A stretch of DNA of 64,000 nucleotides from Symsagittifera roscoffensis (taxonomy: Eukaryota; Xenacoelomorpha; Acoela; Convolutidae): the NCBI RefSeq assembly GCF_963678635.1, contig NC_087062.1, forward strand, positions 47,233,283-47,297,282, written 5' to 3'. Under the pieces are notes generated by a model that ran no database searches, had not been told where the DNA came from, and worked only from the letters and a program-made list of their open reading frames with translations. Position numbers and translations under genes: made by a program. This document shows positions 1 to 11,600 of this stretch, in pieces. Within the stretch, counting starts at the first letter, position 1. Each line of letters begins with the position of its first letter.

Positions 1-1298
1 TATGTTTTGACCGTCGCGCGAAGTTTGTTTCGACCATGCTCGAGTTATGTTTGCGGCAATGCTCGAGATATGCTACGACCGTCCACAAAATATGTTTTGA
101 CCGAGCTCGAGGTATGTTTTAACTGACTTGAGGTATGTTTCGACCATGCACGAGGTATATTTTGACTGTCGCTCAAAGTCCGTTTCTACCGTTTGGTTCG
201 ATCGTCGCTCGAGGTATGTTTCGACCATCCTCGAGGTATGCTTCGACCGTGCACTAGTCGTGTTTTGACCGCCACTGGAGGTAGGTTTCGACCATACTCG
301 GGGTATGTTTCGGCTGTGTACGAGGTATGTTTCGACCGTGCTCGAGGTACGTTTCGACCGTGCTCGAGATATGATTCGACCGAGCTCGAGGTATGATTCG
401 ACCGTGCTTGAGGTTTGTTTCGACCCATCATGAGGTATGTTTCGACCGTGCTCGAGTTATGTTTCGACCGTGCTCGAGGTTTGCCACGACCATGCTCGAA
501 GTAAGTTTCAAACGTGCTTGAGGTTTGTTTCGACCATTCATGAGGTATGTTTCGACCGTGCTCGAGTTATGTTTTGGCCGTGTTCGAGGTTTGTTTCGAC
601 CGTGCTCGAAGTGGCTTGCGAGCATGCTCGATATGTGTTTCAACCGTGCTTGAGGTTTTTTCGACCGTCGCTCGAGGTATGTTTCGACATTCGCTCGAGG
701 TATGTTTCTACCGTGCTCGAGTTAGATTTTCGACATAGCTCAAGGTAGGCTTCGACCGTGCTCGAGGTATGTTTCAACTGACTTGAGGTATATTTGACGT
801 ACTCGGGATATGTTTCGACTGTGTATGAGGTATGTTTCGACCGTGCTCGAGGTATGTTTTGACCGTGCTCGAGGTATGCTTCGACCATGCTCGAGGTATG
901 ATTCGATCGTGCACGAGGTATGTTTCGATCGTGCTCGAGTTATGTTTCGACGGTGCTCGAGATGTGTTTCAACCGTGCTTGAGGTATCTTTCGGCCGTCG
1001 CCCGTGGTATGTTTCGACCGCCGCGCAAAGTTTGTTTCGACCATGCTCGAGTTTTGTTTGCGGCAATGCTCGAAACATGCTTTGACCGTCCACAAAGTAT
1101 GTTTTGACCGAGCTCGAGATATGTTCCAATTGACATGCGGTATTTTCGACCATGCATGAGGTATATTTTGACTGTCGCTCAAGGTATGTTTCTACCGTGA
1201 TCAAGATATGCTTCGACCGTGCACGAAGTTTGGTTCGACCGTAGCTCGAGGTATGTTTCGACCTTGCTCGAGGTATGTTTTGACCGTGCTCGAGGTAT
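1..1298 (+). repeat. Segmental copy A1 (5,151-bp offset pair with 5152-6449)
   Basis: This stretch is repeated almost base for base 5,151 bp downstream. The match begins at or before base 1 and ends near 1,298, where the copies diverge after a 1-bp indel near 1,280 (6,430 in the other copy). A difference at 427 (CCATCATGAGG here, CGTTCATGAGG at 5,578) shows these are separate loci. It includes a core module with the GCGGCAATG marker near 50, monomers ending in CACTAGTCG near 255, and a shortened monomer at about 795 that lacks 25 bp present in the third relative near 8,445. Confidence 0.9.
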
Positions 1299-1730
1299 GC
1301 TTCAACTGTGTTTGAACTAAATTTTCGCCCTTGCTCGAGGTATGTTTCGACCGTGCTCGAGGTATATTTCAACCATGCTTGAACTAAGTTTCGACCGTGC
1401 ACGGGGTATGCTTCGACCGTACTCGAGGTAAGTTTTCGCCCTTGCTCGAGGTATGTTTCAACCGTGCTTGAGGTATGCTTCGACGCTGCACGAGGTCTTT
1501 TTCGACCGTGCTCGAGCTATGTTTTGACCGTGCTCGAGGTATGTTTCAACTGTGTTTGAACTAAATTTTCGCCCTTGCTCGAGGTATGTTTCAACCGTGC
1601 TTGAGGTATGCTTCGACCGTATTCGAGGTATTTTTCGACGGTGCTCGAGCACTGTTTCGACCGTGCTCGATGTACATTTCAACCGTGCTTGAACTAAATT
1701 TCGACCGTGCTTGAACTAAGTTTCGACCGT
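1299..1730 (+). repeat. Local subfamily with TTGAACTAAATTTTCGCCC variants
   Basis: A short run of monomers reads GAACTAAATTTTCGCCC instead of the usual TTTCGACC. The block repeats internally with a shift of about 244 bp (markers at 1,321 and 1,565), and a related AAGTTTTCGCCC form sits near 1,432. I noticed this combination nowhere else in the window, so it looks like a private local expansion. No gene or unique sequence. Confidence 0.75.
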
Positions 1731-2769
1731 GCTCGAGGTATGTTTCGACCGTGCTCGAGATATGTGTCGACCGTGCGCGAGGTATGTTTCGACCGTGCGA
1801 GAGTTATGTTTCGACCGTGCTAGAAGTATGTTACAACGCTGCTTGAGGTTTGTTTCGACCATCCATGAGGTATGTTTCGACCGTGCACGAGTTATGCTTC
1901 GACGGTGCTCGAGGTTTGTTTCGACCGTGCTCGAAGTGGGTTGCGACCATGCTCGATATGTGTTTCAACCGTGCTTGAGGTTTTTCGGCCGTCGCTCGAG
2001 GTATGTTTCGACCGTCGCTCGAAGTATGTTTCGACCGTTCTCGAGTTATGTTTTCGACTATGCTCAAGGTGTGTTTCAACCGGGCTCGAGGCATTTTTCG
2101 ACCGTGCACAAGGTATGCTTCGACCGTGCTCGAGGTATGTTTCAAATGACTTCAGGTAAGTTTTGACGATGCACGAGGTATATATTGACCGTCGCTCAAA
2201 GTATGTTTCTATCGTAGCCGAGGTTTGCTTCGACTATGCTTGATGTTTGTTTCGACGTGCTCGAGGAATGTTTCAACCGTGCTTGAGGTTTGTTTCGACC
2301 GTGCACGATAAATGTTTCGACCGTACTCGAGTTATGTTTCGACCGTGCTCGAGATGTGTTTCAATCGTGCTTGAGGTATCTTTCGGCCGTAGCTCGTGGT
2401 ATGTTTCGGCCGTCGCGCAAAGTTTGTTTCGACCATGCTCGAGTTATGTTTGCGGCAATGCTCGAGATATGCTACGACCGTCCACAAAGATTGTTTCGAC
2501 CGAGCTCGAGGTATGTTTTAACTGACTTGAGGTATGTTTCGACCATGCACGAGGTATATTTCGACTGTCGTTCAAGGTATGTTTCTACCGTGCTCGAGAT
2601 ATGCTTCGATCGTGCACGAAGTTTGGTTCGACCGTCGCTCGAGGTATGTTTCGACCGTACTCGAGGTATGTTTCGACCGTGCTCGAGATGTGTTTCAACC
2701 GTGCTTGAGGTATCTTTCGGCCGTCGGTCGTGGTATGTTTCGGCCGTCGCGCGAAGTTTGTTTCGACCA
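1731..2769 (+). repeat. Mixed monomers with two related core modules
   Basis: Variant monomers here include the CGGGC-type and GTGGGTTGCGACC-type unit near 1,910-1,960. Two related modules carry the GATGTGTTTCAA marker at about 2,353 and 2,687, a spacing of about 334 bp. They share the order CTTTCGGCCGT, GTCGCGC, CATGCTCGAGTT, GCGGCAATG (or GCGGCAGTG). Nothing but satellite is visible. Confidence 0.8.
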
Positions 2770-4460
2770 TGCTCGAGTTATGTTTGCGGCAGTGCTCGAG
2801 ATATGCTTCGACCGTCCATAAATATGTTTCGACCGTTCTCGAGGTATGTTTTAACTGACTTGAGGGATGTTTTCACCATCCACGAGGTATATTTTGACCG
2901 TCGCCGAAAGTATGTTTCTACCGTAGTCGAGAGTTGCTTCGACTATGCTTGATGTATGTTTCGACCGTGCTCCAGGTATTTTTCAACCGTGCCTGAGATG
3001 TGTTTCAATCGTGCTTGAGGTATCTTTCGGCCGTAGCTCGTGGTATGTTTCGACCGTCGCGCAAAGTTTGTTTCGACCATGCTCGAGTTATGTTTGCGGC
3101 AAAGCTCGAGATATGCTTCGACCGTCCATAAATATGTTTCGACCGTTCTCGAGGTATGTTTTAACTGACTTGAGGGATGTTTTGACCATCCACGAGGTAT
3201 ATTTTGACCGTCGCCGAAAGTATGTTTCTACCGTAGTCGAGAGTTGCTTCGACTATGCTTGATGTATGTTTCGACCGTGCTCCAGGTATTTTTCAACCGT
3301 GCCTGAGATGTGTTTCAATCGTGCTTGAGGTATCTTTCGGCCGTAGCTCGTGGTATGTTTCGACCGTCCACAAAGTATGTTTCGACCGAGCTCGAGGTAT
3401 GTTTTAACTGACTTGAGGTATGTTTCGACCATGCACGAGGTATATTTCGACTGTCGCTCAAGGTCTGTTTCTACCGTGCTCGAGATATGCTTCGATCGTG
3501 CACGAAGTTAGGTTCGACCGTCGCTCGAGGTATGTTTCGACCGTAGCTCGTGGTATGTTTCGACCGTCGCGCAAAGTTTGATTCGACCATGCTCGAGTTA
3601 TGTTTGCGGCAGTGCTCGAGATATGCTTCGACCGTCCATAAATATGTTTCGACCGTTCTCGAGGTATGTTTTAACTGACTTGAGGGATGTTTTGACCATC
3701 CACGAGGTATATTTTGACCGTCGCCGAAAGTATGTTTCTACCGTAGTCGAGAGTTGCTTCGACTATGCTTGATGTATGTTTCGACCGTGCTCCAGGTATT
3801 TTTCAACCGTGCCTGAGATGTGTTTCAATCGTGCTTGAGGTATCTTTCGGCCGTAGCTCGTGGTATGTTTCGACCGTCGCGCAAAGTTTGTTTCGACCAT
3901 GCTCGAGTTATGTTTGCGGCAAAGCTCGAGATATGCTTCGACCGTCCATAAATATGTTTCGACCGTTCTCGAGGTATGTTTTAACTGACTTGAGGGATGT
4001 TTTGACCATCCACGAGGTATATTTTGACCGTCGCCGAAAGTATGTTTCTACCGTAGTCGAGAGTTGCTTCGACTATGCTTGATGTATGTTTCGACCGTGC
4101 TCCAGGTATTTTTCAACCGTGCCTGAGATGTGTTTCAATCGTGCTTGAGGTATCTTTCGGCCGTAGCTCGTGGTATGTTTCGACCGTCCACAAAGTATGT
4201 TTCGACCGAGCTCGAGGTATGTTTTAACTGACTTGAGGTATGTTTCGACCATGCACGAGGTATATTTCGACTGTCGCTCAAGGTCTGTTTCTACCGTGCT
4301 CGAGATATGCTTCGATCGTGCACGAAGTTAGGTTCGACCGTCGCTCGAGGTATGTTTCGACCGTAGCTCGTGGTATGTTTCGACCGTCGCGCAAAGTTTG
4401 ATTCGACCATGCTCGAGTTATGTTTGCGGCAGTGCTCGAGATATGCTTCGACCGTCCACA
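2770..4460 (+). repeat. 820-bp higher-order repeat, two tandem copies with nested 310-bp duplication
   Basis: Sequence from about 2,770 recurs 820 bp later and the match runs to about 4,460. The marker ACCGTCCATA occurs at 2,811, 3,121, 3,631 and 3,941, so spacings are 310, 510 and 310 bp: each 820-bp unit contains an internal 310-bp duplication. Private variants are GCTCCAGG, GCCTGAGATG and CGCCGAAAG. One monomer is a hybrid of the two core-module versions (GCGGC followed by AAAGCTCG, near 3,095 and 3,915). Copies look nearly identical by eye. Confidence 0.9.
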
Positions 4461-5151
4461 AAGTATGTTTCGACCGTTCTAGAGGTATGTTTCAACTGAC
4501 TTGAGGTATGTTTTGACCATGCACGAGGTATATTCCGACCGTCGCTCAAAGTATGTTTCTACCGTAGTCGTGATTTGTTTCGACTATGCTTGATGGATGT
4601 TTCAATCGTGCACGAGGTATCTTTCGACTGTGCTCGAGTTATGTTTCGATCGTGCTCGAGATGTGTTTCAATCGCGCTTGAGGTATCTTTCGGCCGTAGC
4701 TCGTGGTATGTTTCGACCGTCGCGCGAAGTTTGTTTCGACCATGCTCGAGTTCTGATTGCGGCAATGCTCGAGATATGCTACGACCGTCCACAAAGTATG
4801 TTTCGACCGAGCTCGAGGTATGTTTTAACTGACTTGAGGTATGTTTCGACCATGCACGAGGTATATTTTGACTGTCGCTCAAGGTTTGTTTCTACAGTGC
4901 TCGAGATATGCTTCGACCGGGCACGAAATTTGGTTCGACCATCGGTCGAGGTATGTTTCGAACATCTTCGAGGTATGTTTCGACCGTGCTCGAGGTATGT
5001 TTTAACCGTGCTCGAAGAATGTTTCGACGGTGCACGAGTCATGTTTTGACCTCCACTGGAGGTATGTTTCGATCGTACTCGAGGTATGTTTCGACTGTGT
5101 ACGAGGTATGTTCCGACCGTGCTCGAGGTATCTTTCGGCCGTAGCTCGTGG
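4461..5151 (+). repeat. Linker domain of core modules between the 820-bp block and copy A2
   Basis: Contains one complete core module (4,684-4,929) and monomers near 5,030-5,100 with CTCCACTGGAGG and GTGTACGAGG variants. It leads directly into a second core module that forms the start of copy A2. Only satellite sequence is present. Confidence 0.8.
4684..4929 (+). repeat. Representative core module, GCGGCAATG version
   Basis: This gives the fixed order of variant monomers seen again and again in the window. In order the units carry CTTTCGGCCGTAGCTCGTGG, GTCGCGCGAAG, CATGCTCGAGTT, GCGGCAATGCTCGAGA (a 23-bp form), CCGTCCACAAAG, CCGAGCTCGAGG, AACTGACTTGAGG (the 21-bp form), CCATGCACGAGG, GACTGTCGCTCAAGG (23 bp), a GTTTCTAC unit, and a GCACGAA unit. 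Related modules occur near 50, 1,060, 2,446, 5,201, 6,210, 8,747, 18,376, 21,040, 22,260, 23,498, 34,440, 36,250, 38,430, 41,598, 45,306, 50,416, 51,848, 52,310 and 60,429. Confidence 0.85.
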
Positions 5152-6449
5152 TATGTTTTGACCGTCGCGCGAAGTTTGTTTCGACCATGCTCGAGTTATG
5201 TTTGCGGCAATGCTCGAGATATGCTACGACCGTCCACAAAATATGTTTTGACCGAGCTCGAGGTATGTTTTAACTGACTTGAGGTATGTTTCGACCATGC
5301 ACGAGGTATATTTTGACTGTCGCTCAAAGTCCGTTTCTACCGTTTGGTTCGATCGTCGCTCGAGGTATGTTTCGACCATCCTCGAGGTATGCTTCGACCG
5401 TGCACTAGTCGTGTTTTGACCGCCACTGGAGGTAGGTTTCGACCATACTCGGGGTATGTTTCGGCTGTGTACGAGGTATGTTTCGACCGTGCTCGAGGTA
5501 CGTTTCGACCGTGCTCGAGATATGATTCGACCGAGCTCGAGGTATGATTCGACCGTGCTTGAGGTTTGTTTCGACCGTTCATGAGGTATGTTTCGACCGT
5601 GCTCGAGTTATGTTTCGACCGTGCTCGAGGTTTGCCACGACCATGCTCGAAGTAAGTTTCAAACGTGCTTGAGGTTTGTTTCGACCATTCATGAGGTATG
5701 TTTCGACCGTGCTCGAGTTATGTTTTGGCCGTGTTCGAGGTTTGTTTCGACCGTGCTCGAAGTGGCTTGCGAGCATGCTCGATATGTGTTTCAACCGTGC
5801 TTGAGGTTTTTTCGGCCGTCGCTTGAGGTATGTTTCGACATTCGCTCGAGGTATGTTTCTACCGTGCTCGAGTTAGATTTTCGACATAGCTCAAGGTAGG
5901 CTTCGACCGTGCTCGAGGTATGTTTCAACTGACTTGAGGTATATTTGACGTACTCGGGATATGTTTCGACTGTGTACGAGGTATGTTTCGACCGTGCTCG
6001 AGGTATGTTTTGACCGTGCTCGAGGTATGCTTCGACCATGCTCGAGGTATGATTCGATCGTGCACGAGGTATGTTTCGATCGTGCTCGAGTTATGTTTCG
6101 ACGGTGCTCGAGATGTGTTTCAACCGTGCTTGAGGTATCTTTCGGCCGTCGCTCGTGGTATGTTTCGACCGCCGCGCGAAGTTTGTTTCGACCATGCTCG
6201 AGTTTTGTTTGCGGCAATGCACGAAACATGCTTTGACCGTCCACAAAGTATGTTTTGACCGAGCTCGAGATATGTTCCAATTGACATGCGGTATTTTCGA
6301 CCATGCATGAGGTATATTTTGACTGTCGCTCAAGGTATGTTTCTACCGTGATCAAGATATGCTTCGACCGTGCACGAAGTTTGGTTCGACCGTAGCTCGA
6401 GGTATGTTTCGACCTTGCTCGAGGTATGTTTGACCGTGCTCGAGGTATG
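5152..6449 (+). repeat. Segmental copy A2 (pair of 1-1298)
   Basis: Matches 1-1,298 at a constant 5,151-bp offset with scattered single-base differences, for example near 5,578 and 6,221. From about 5,828 the same sequence is also related to 8,331-9,360, so three relatives exist. The first two share a 25-bp deletion (near 795 and 5,946) that the third lacks, which makes 1-1,298 and 5,152-6,449 the closer pair. Confidence 0.9.
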
Positions 6450-7680
6450 TTTTAACCGTGCTTGAAGTATGTTTCGACGGTGCACGAGTCATGTTTTGAC
6501 CGTCTCTGGCGGTATGTTTCAACCGTGCTCGGGATATGTTTCGACTGCGTACGAGGTTTGTTTCGACCTTGCATTAGATTTATTTCAATTGTCGCTCAAG
6601 GTATGTTTCTGCCGTGATCAAAATATGCTTCGACCGTGCACGAAGTTTGGTTCGACCGTAGTTCGAGGTTTTTTTTTCGACCTTGCTCGAGGTATGTTTC
6701 GACCGTGCTCGAGTTATCTTTTAACCGTGCTCGAGGTATGTTTCGACGGTGCACGAGTCATGTTTTGACTGTCGCTCGCGGTATGTTTCCACCGTACTCG
6801 GGATATGTTTCGACTGTGTACGAGGTATGTTTCGACCGTGCTCGAGGTATGTTTCGACCGTGCTCGAGGTATGATTCGACCGTGCTCGAGGTATAATTCG
6901 ACCATGCAAGAGTTATGTTACGAATGTGCACGAGGTATATTTCGACCATCGCTCGAGGTATGTTTCGACCGTGCTCGAAGTTTGGTTCGACCATAGTTCG
7001 AGGTTTTTTTCGACCTTGCTCGAGGTATGTTTCGACCGTGCTCCAGGTATGTTTTAACCGTGCTCGAGGTATGTTTCGACGGTGCACGAGTCATGTTTTG
7101 AACGTCGCTCGCGGTATGTTTCCACCGTACTCGGGATATGTTTCGACTGTGTACGAGGTATGTTTCGACCGTGCTCGAGGTATGTTTCGACCGTGCTCGA
7201 GGTATGATTCGACCGTGCTCGAGGTATAATTCGACCGTGCAAGAGTTATGTTACGAATGTGCACGAGGTATATTTCGACCGTCGCTCGAGGTATGTTTCG
7301 ACCGTGCTCGAGGTTTGTTTCGACCGTGCTCGAAGTTTGGTTCGACCATAGTTCGAGGTTTGTTTCGACCTTGCTCGAGGTATGTTTCGACCGTGCTCGA
7401 GGTGTGTTTTAACCGTGCTCGAGGTATGTTTCGACGGTGCACGAGTCATGTTTTGAACGTCGCTCGCGGTATGTTTCAACCGTACTCGGGATATGTTTCG
7501 ACTGTGTACGAGGTATGTTTCGACCGTGCTCGAGGTATGTTTTGACCGTGCTCGAGGTATGATTCGACCGTGCTCGAGGTATAATTCGACCGTGCAAGAG
7601 TTATGTTACGAATGTGCACGAGGTATATTTCGACCGTCGCTCGAAGTTTGTTTCGACCATGCTCGAGTTATTTTTTCGAC
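6450..7680 (+). repeat. 333/355-bp higher-order repeat, about three copies
   Basis: A set of monomers with GTGTACGAGG, a TATAATTCGACC unit, GCAAGAGTTATG and TTACGAATGTGC markers recurs at spacings of 333 bp (6,805 to 7,138) and 355 bp (7,138 to 7,493). These equal 15 and 16 monomers plus 3 bp, so neighbouring copies differ by one monomer. T-runs vary in length between copies, for example nine T near 6,670 and seven T near 7,005, which fits replication slippage. Confidence 0.85.
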
Positions 7681-8330
7681 CATTCATGAGGTATGTTTCG
7701 ACCGGGCTCGAGGTATGATTCGACCGTGCTCGAGGTGTAATTCGACCGTGCAAGAGTTATGTTACGAATGTGCACGAGGTATATTTCGACCGTCGCTCGA
7801 GGTATGTTTCGACCGTGCTCGAGGTATGTTTCGACCGTACTCGAGGTATGATTCCGCCTTCGCTCGTGGTATGTTTCGACCGTCGCGCGAAGTTTGTTTC
7901 GACCATGCTCGAGTTATTTTTTCGACCATTCATGAGGTTTGTTTCGACCGGGCTCGAGGTGGGTTGCGACCATGCTCGAGATGTTTTTCAACCGTTCTTG
8001 AGGTATTTTTTGACCTTTGCTTGAGATATGATTCGACCGTCGCTCGAAGTATGTTTCAACCATGCTCGAGTTATATTTGTCCACAAAGTATGTTTTGACC
8101 GAGCTCGAGGTATGTTCCAACTGACGTGCGGTATTTTCGACCATAGTTCGAGGTTTGTTTCGACCTTGCTCCAGGTATGTTTTGACCGTGCTCGAGGTAT
8201 GTTTTAACCGTGCTCGAGGTATGTTTCGACGGTGCACGAGTCATGTTTTGACCGTCGCTCGCGGTATGTTTCCACCGTACTCGGGATATGTTTCGACTGT
8301 GTACGAGGTATATTTCGACTGTCGCTCAAG
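7681..8330 (+). repeat. Shuffled modules with 246-bp partial duplication
   Basis: The marker GCTCGAGTTATTTTTTCGAC appears near 7,661 and 7,907, a shift of about 246 bp. From about 7,945 to 8,337 the sequence is a distant copy of 10,672-11,064 (offset 2,727 bp), sharing the private string GACCTTTGCTTGAGATATG. No non-satellite sequence. Confidence 0.8.
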
Positions 8331-9360
8331 GTATGTTTCGACATTCGCTCGAGGTATGTTTCTACCGTGCTCGAGTTAGATTTTCGACATAGCTCAAGGT
8401 AGGCTTCGACCGTGCTCGAGGTATGTTTCAACTGACTTGAGGTATATTTCGACCGTCGCTCAAAGTATGTTTCCACCGTACTCGGGATATGTTTCGACTG
8501 TGTACGAGGTATGTTTCGACCATGCTCGAGGTATGTTTCGACCGTGCTCGAGGTATGCTTCGACCATGCTCGAGGTATGATTCGATCGTGCACGAGGTAT
8601 GTTTCGATCGTGCTCGAGTTATGTTTCGACCGTGCTCGAGATGTGTTTCAACCGTGCTTGAGGTATCTTTCGGCCGTCGCTCGTGGTATGTTTCGACCGC
8701 CGCGCGAAGTTTGTTTCGACCATGCTCGAGTTTTGTTTGCGGCAATGCTCGAAACATGCTTTGACCGTCCACAAAGTATGTTTTGACCGAGCTCGAGATA
8801 TGTTCCAACTGACGTGCGGTATTTTCGACCATGCATGAGGTATATTTCGACTGTCGCTCAAGGTATGTTTCTACCGTGATCAAGATATGCTTCGACCGTG
8901 CACGAAGTTTGGTTCGACCGTAGCTCGAGGTATGTTTCGACCTTGCTCGAGGTATGTTTTGACCGTGCTCGAGGTATGTTTTAACCGTGCTCGAAGTATG
9001 TTTCGACGGTGCACGAGTCATGTTTTGACCATCGCTCGCGGTATGTTTCAACCGTGCTCGGGATATGTTTCGACTGTGTACGAGGTATTTTTCGACCTTG
9101 CATTAGGTTTATTTCGATTGTCGCTCAAGGTATGTTTCTACCGTGATCAAAATATGCTTCGACCGTGCACGAAGTTTGGTTCGACCGTAGTTCGGGGTTT
9201 GTTTCGACCTTGCTCGAGGTATGTTTCGACCGTGCTCGAGTTATCTTTTAACCGTGCTCGAGGTAGGTTTCGACGGTGCACGAGTCATGTTTTGACTGTC
9301 GCTCGCGGTACGTTTCCACCGTACTCGGGATTTGTTTCGAATGTGTACGAGGTGCATTTC
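8331..9360 (+). repeat. Segmental copy A3 (about 2.5-kb offset from 5828-6840)
   Basis: Matches about 5,828-6,840 with an offset of 2,503 bp that becomes 2,528 bp after a 25-bp difference near 8,450. The ACATTCGCTCGAGG and CTTGCATTAG variants mark the relationship. Its right part lies inside the 845-bp tandem duplication, so that duplication arose after the segment was copied or involved its edge. Confidence 0.82.
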
Positions 9361-10640
9361 GACCGTGCTCGAGGTATGTTTCGACCGTGCTCGAAGTTTG
9401 GTTCGACCATAGTTCGAGGTTTGTTTCGACCTTGCTCGAGGTATGTTTCGACCGTGCTCGAGGTATGTTTTAACCGTGCTCGAGGTAGGTTTCGACGGTG
9501 CACGAGTCATGTTTTGAACGTCGCTCGCGGTATGTTTCCATCGTACTCGGGATATGTTTCGACTGTGTACGAGGTATGTTTCGACCGTGCTCGAGGTATG
9601 TTTCGACCATGCTCGAGGTATGATTAGACCGTGCTCGAGGTATAATTCGACCGTGCAAGAGTTATGTTACGAATGTGCACGAGGTATATTTCGACCGTCG
9701 CTCGAGGTATGTTTCGACCGTGCTCGAGGTATGTTTCGACCGTCGCGCGAAGTTTGTTTCGACCATGCTCGAGTTATTTTTTCGACCATTCATGAGGTAT
9801 GTTTTGACCGTGCTCGAGGTATGTTTTAACCGTGCTCGAAGTATGTTTCGACGGTGCACGAGTCATGTTTTGACCATCGCTCGCGGTATGTTTCAACCGT
9901 GCTCGGGATATGTTTCGACTGTGTACGAGGTATTTTTCGACCTTGCATTAGGTTTATTTCGATTGTCGCTCAAGGTATGTTTCTACCGTGATCAAAATAT
10001 GCTTCGACCGTGCACGAAGTTTGGTTCGACCGTAGTTCGGGGTTTGTTTCGACCTTGCTCGAGGTATGTTTCGACCGTGCTCGAGTTATCTTTTAACCGT
10101 GCTCGAGGTAGGTTTCGACGGTGCACGAGTCATGTTTTGACTGTCGCTCGCGGTACGTTTCCACCGTACTCGGGATTTGTTTCGAATGTGTACGAGGTGC
10201 ATTTCGACCGTGCTCGAGGTATGTTTCGACCGTGCTCGAAGTTTGGTTCGACCATAGTTCGAGGTTTGTTTCGACCTTGCTCGAGGTATGTTTCGACCGT
10301 GCTCGAGGTATGTTTTAACCGTGCTCGAGGTAGGTTTCGACGGTGCACGAGTCATGTTTTGAACGTCGCTCGCGGTATGTTTCCATCGTACTCGGGATAT
10401 GTTTCGACTGTGTACGAGGTATGTTTCGACCGTGCTCGAGGTATGTTTCGACCATGCTCGAGGTATGATTAGACCGTGCTCGAGGTATAATTCGACCGTG
10501 CAAGAGTTATGTTACGAATGTGCACGAGGTATATTTCGACCGTCGCTCGAGGTATGTTTCGACCGTGCTCGAGGTATGTTTCGACCGTCGCGCGAAGTTT
10601 GTTTCGACCATGCTCGAGTTATTTTTTCGACCATTCATGA
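8951..10640 (+). repeat. 845-bp higher-order repeat, two tandem copies
   Basis: Copy one is about 8,951-9,795 and copy two about 9,796-10,640. Within the copies I saw essentially no differences by eye: the same unusual TGATTAGACC and GTGCATTTCGACC monomers occur in each. The period is 38 monomers plus 9 bp. The near-identity points to a very recent duplication or to continuing homogenisation. Confidence 0.92.
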
Positions 10641-11064
10641 GGTATGTTTCGACCGTGCTCGAGGTTCATTTCGACCGGGCTCGAGGTGGGTTGCGACCAT
10701 GCTCGAGATGTTTTTCAACCGTTCTTGAGGTATTTTTTGACCTTTGCTTGAGATATGATTCGACCGTCGCTCGAAGTATGTTTCAACCATGCTCGAGTTA
10801 TGTTTGTCCACAAAGTATGTTTTGACCGAGCTCGAGGTATGTTCCAACTGACGTGCGGTTTTTTCGACCATAGTTCGAGGTTTGTTTCGACCTTGCTCCA
10901 GGTATGTTTCGACCGTGCTCGAGGTATGTTTTAACCGTGCTCGAGGTATGTTTCGACGGTGCACGAGTCAAGTTTTGACCGTCGCTCGCGGTATGTTTCC
11001 ACCGTACTCGGGATATGTTTCGACTGTGTACGAGGTATATTTCGACTGTCGCTCAAGGTATGTT
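10641..11064 (+). repeat. Distant copy of 7945-8337
   Basis: From about 10,672 the sequence follows 7,945-8,337 at a 2,727-bp offset, including GACCTTTGCTTGAGATATG and the shortened GTTATGTTTGTCCACAAAG junction where a monomer boundary has been deleted. The match ends near 11,064, where this copy continues with CTACCGTGATC and the other with ACATTCGCTC. Confidence 0.82.
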
Positions 11065-11600
11065 TCTACCGTGATCAAGATATTCTTCGACCGTGCACGA
11101 AGTTTGGTTCGACCTTAGCTCGAGGTATATTTCGACCTTGCTCGAGATATATTTTGACCGTGCTCGAGGTATGTTTTAACCGTGCCCGAAGTATATTTCG
11201 ACGGTGCACGAGTCATGTTTTGACCGTCGCTCGCGGTATGTTTCGACCGTGCTCGGGATATGTTTCGACTGTGTACGAGGTATGTTTAGACCATGCATGA
11301 CGTTTATTTCGACTGTCGCTCAAGGTATGTTTCTACCGTGATCAAAATATGCTTCGACCGTGCACGAAGTTTGGTTCAACCGTAGTTCGAGGTATGTTTC
11401 GACCTTGCTCGAGGTATGTTTTGACCGTGATCGAGGTATGTTTTAACCGTGCTCGAGGTATGTTTTGACGGTGCACGAGTCATGTTTTGACCGTCGCTCG
11501 AGGTTTGTTTCCATTGTGCTCGGGATATGTTTCGACAGTGTACGAGGTATGTTTAGACCATGCATGAGGTTTATTTCGACTGTCGCTCAAGGTATGTTTC
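11050..11600 (+). repeat. 267-bp higher-order repeat, about two copies
   Basis: The marker ACGGTGCACGAGTCATG occurs at 11,201 and 11,468, and the surrounding order of monomers (CTCGGGATATG, GTGTACGAGG, TAGACCATGCATGA, CTACCGTGATCAAAATATG) is the same in both. The period is 12 monomers plus 3 bp. Confidence 0.85.

Noticed and set aside
6660-6680. Poly-T tract as a terminator or transposon tail
   Set aside because: It is a lengthened TTT of a monomer (nine T). Similar runs of five to eight T occur at many places and vary between copies, as expected from slippage.
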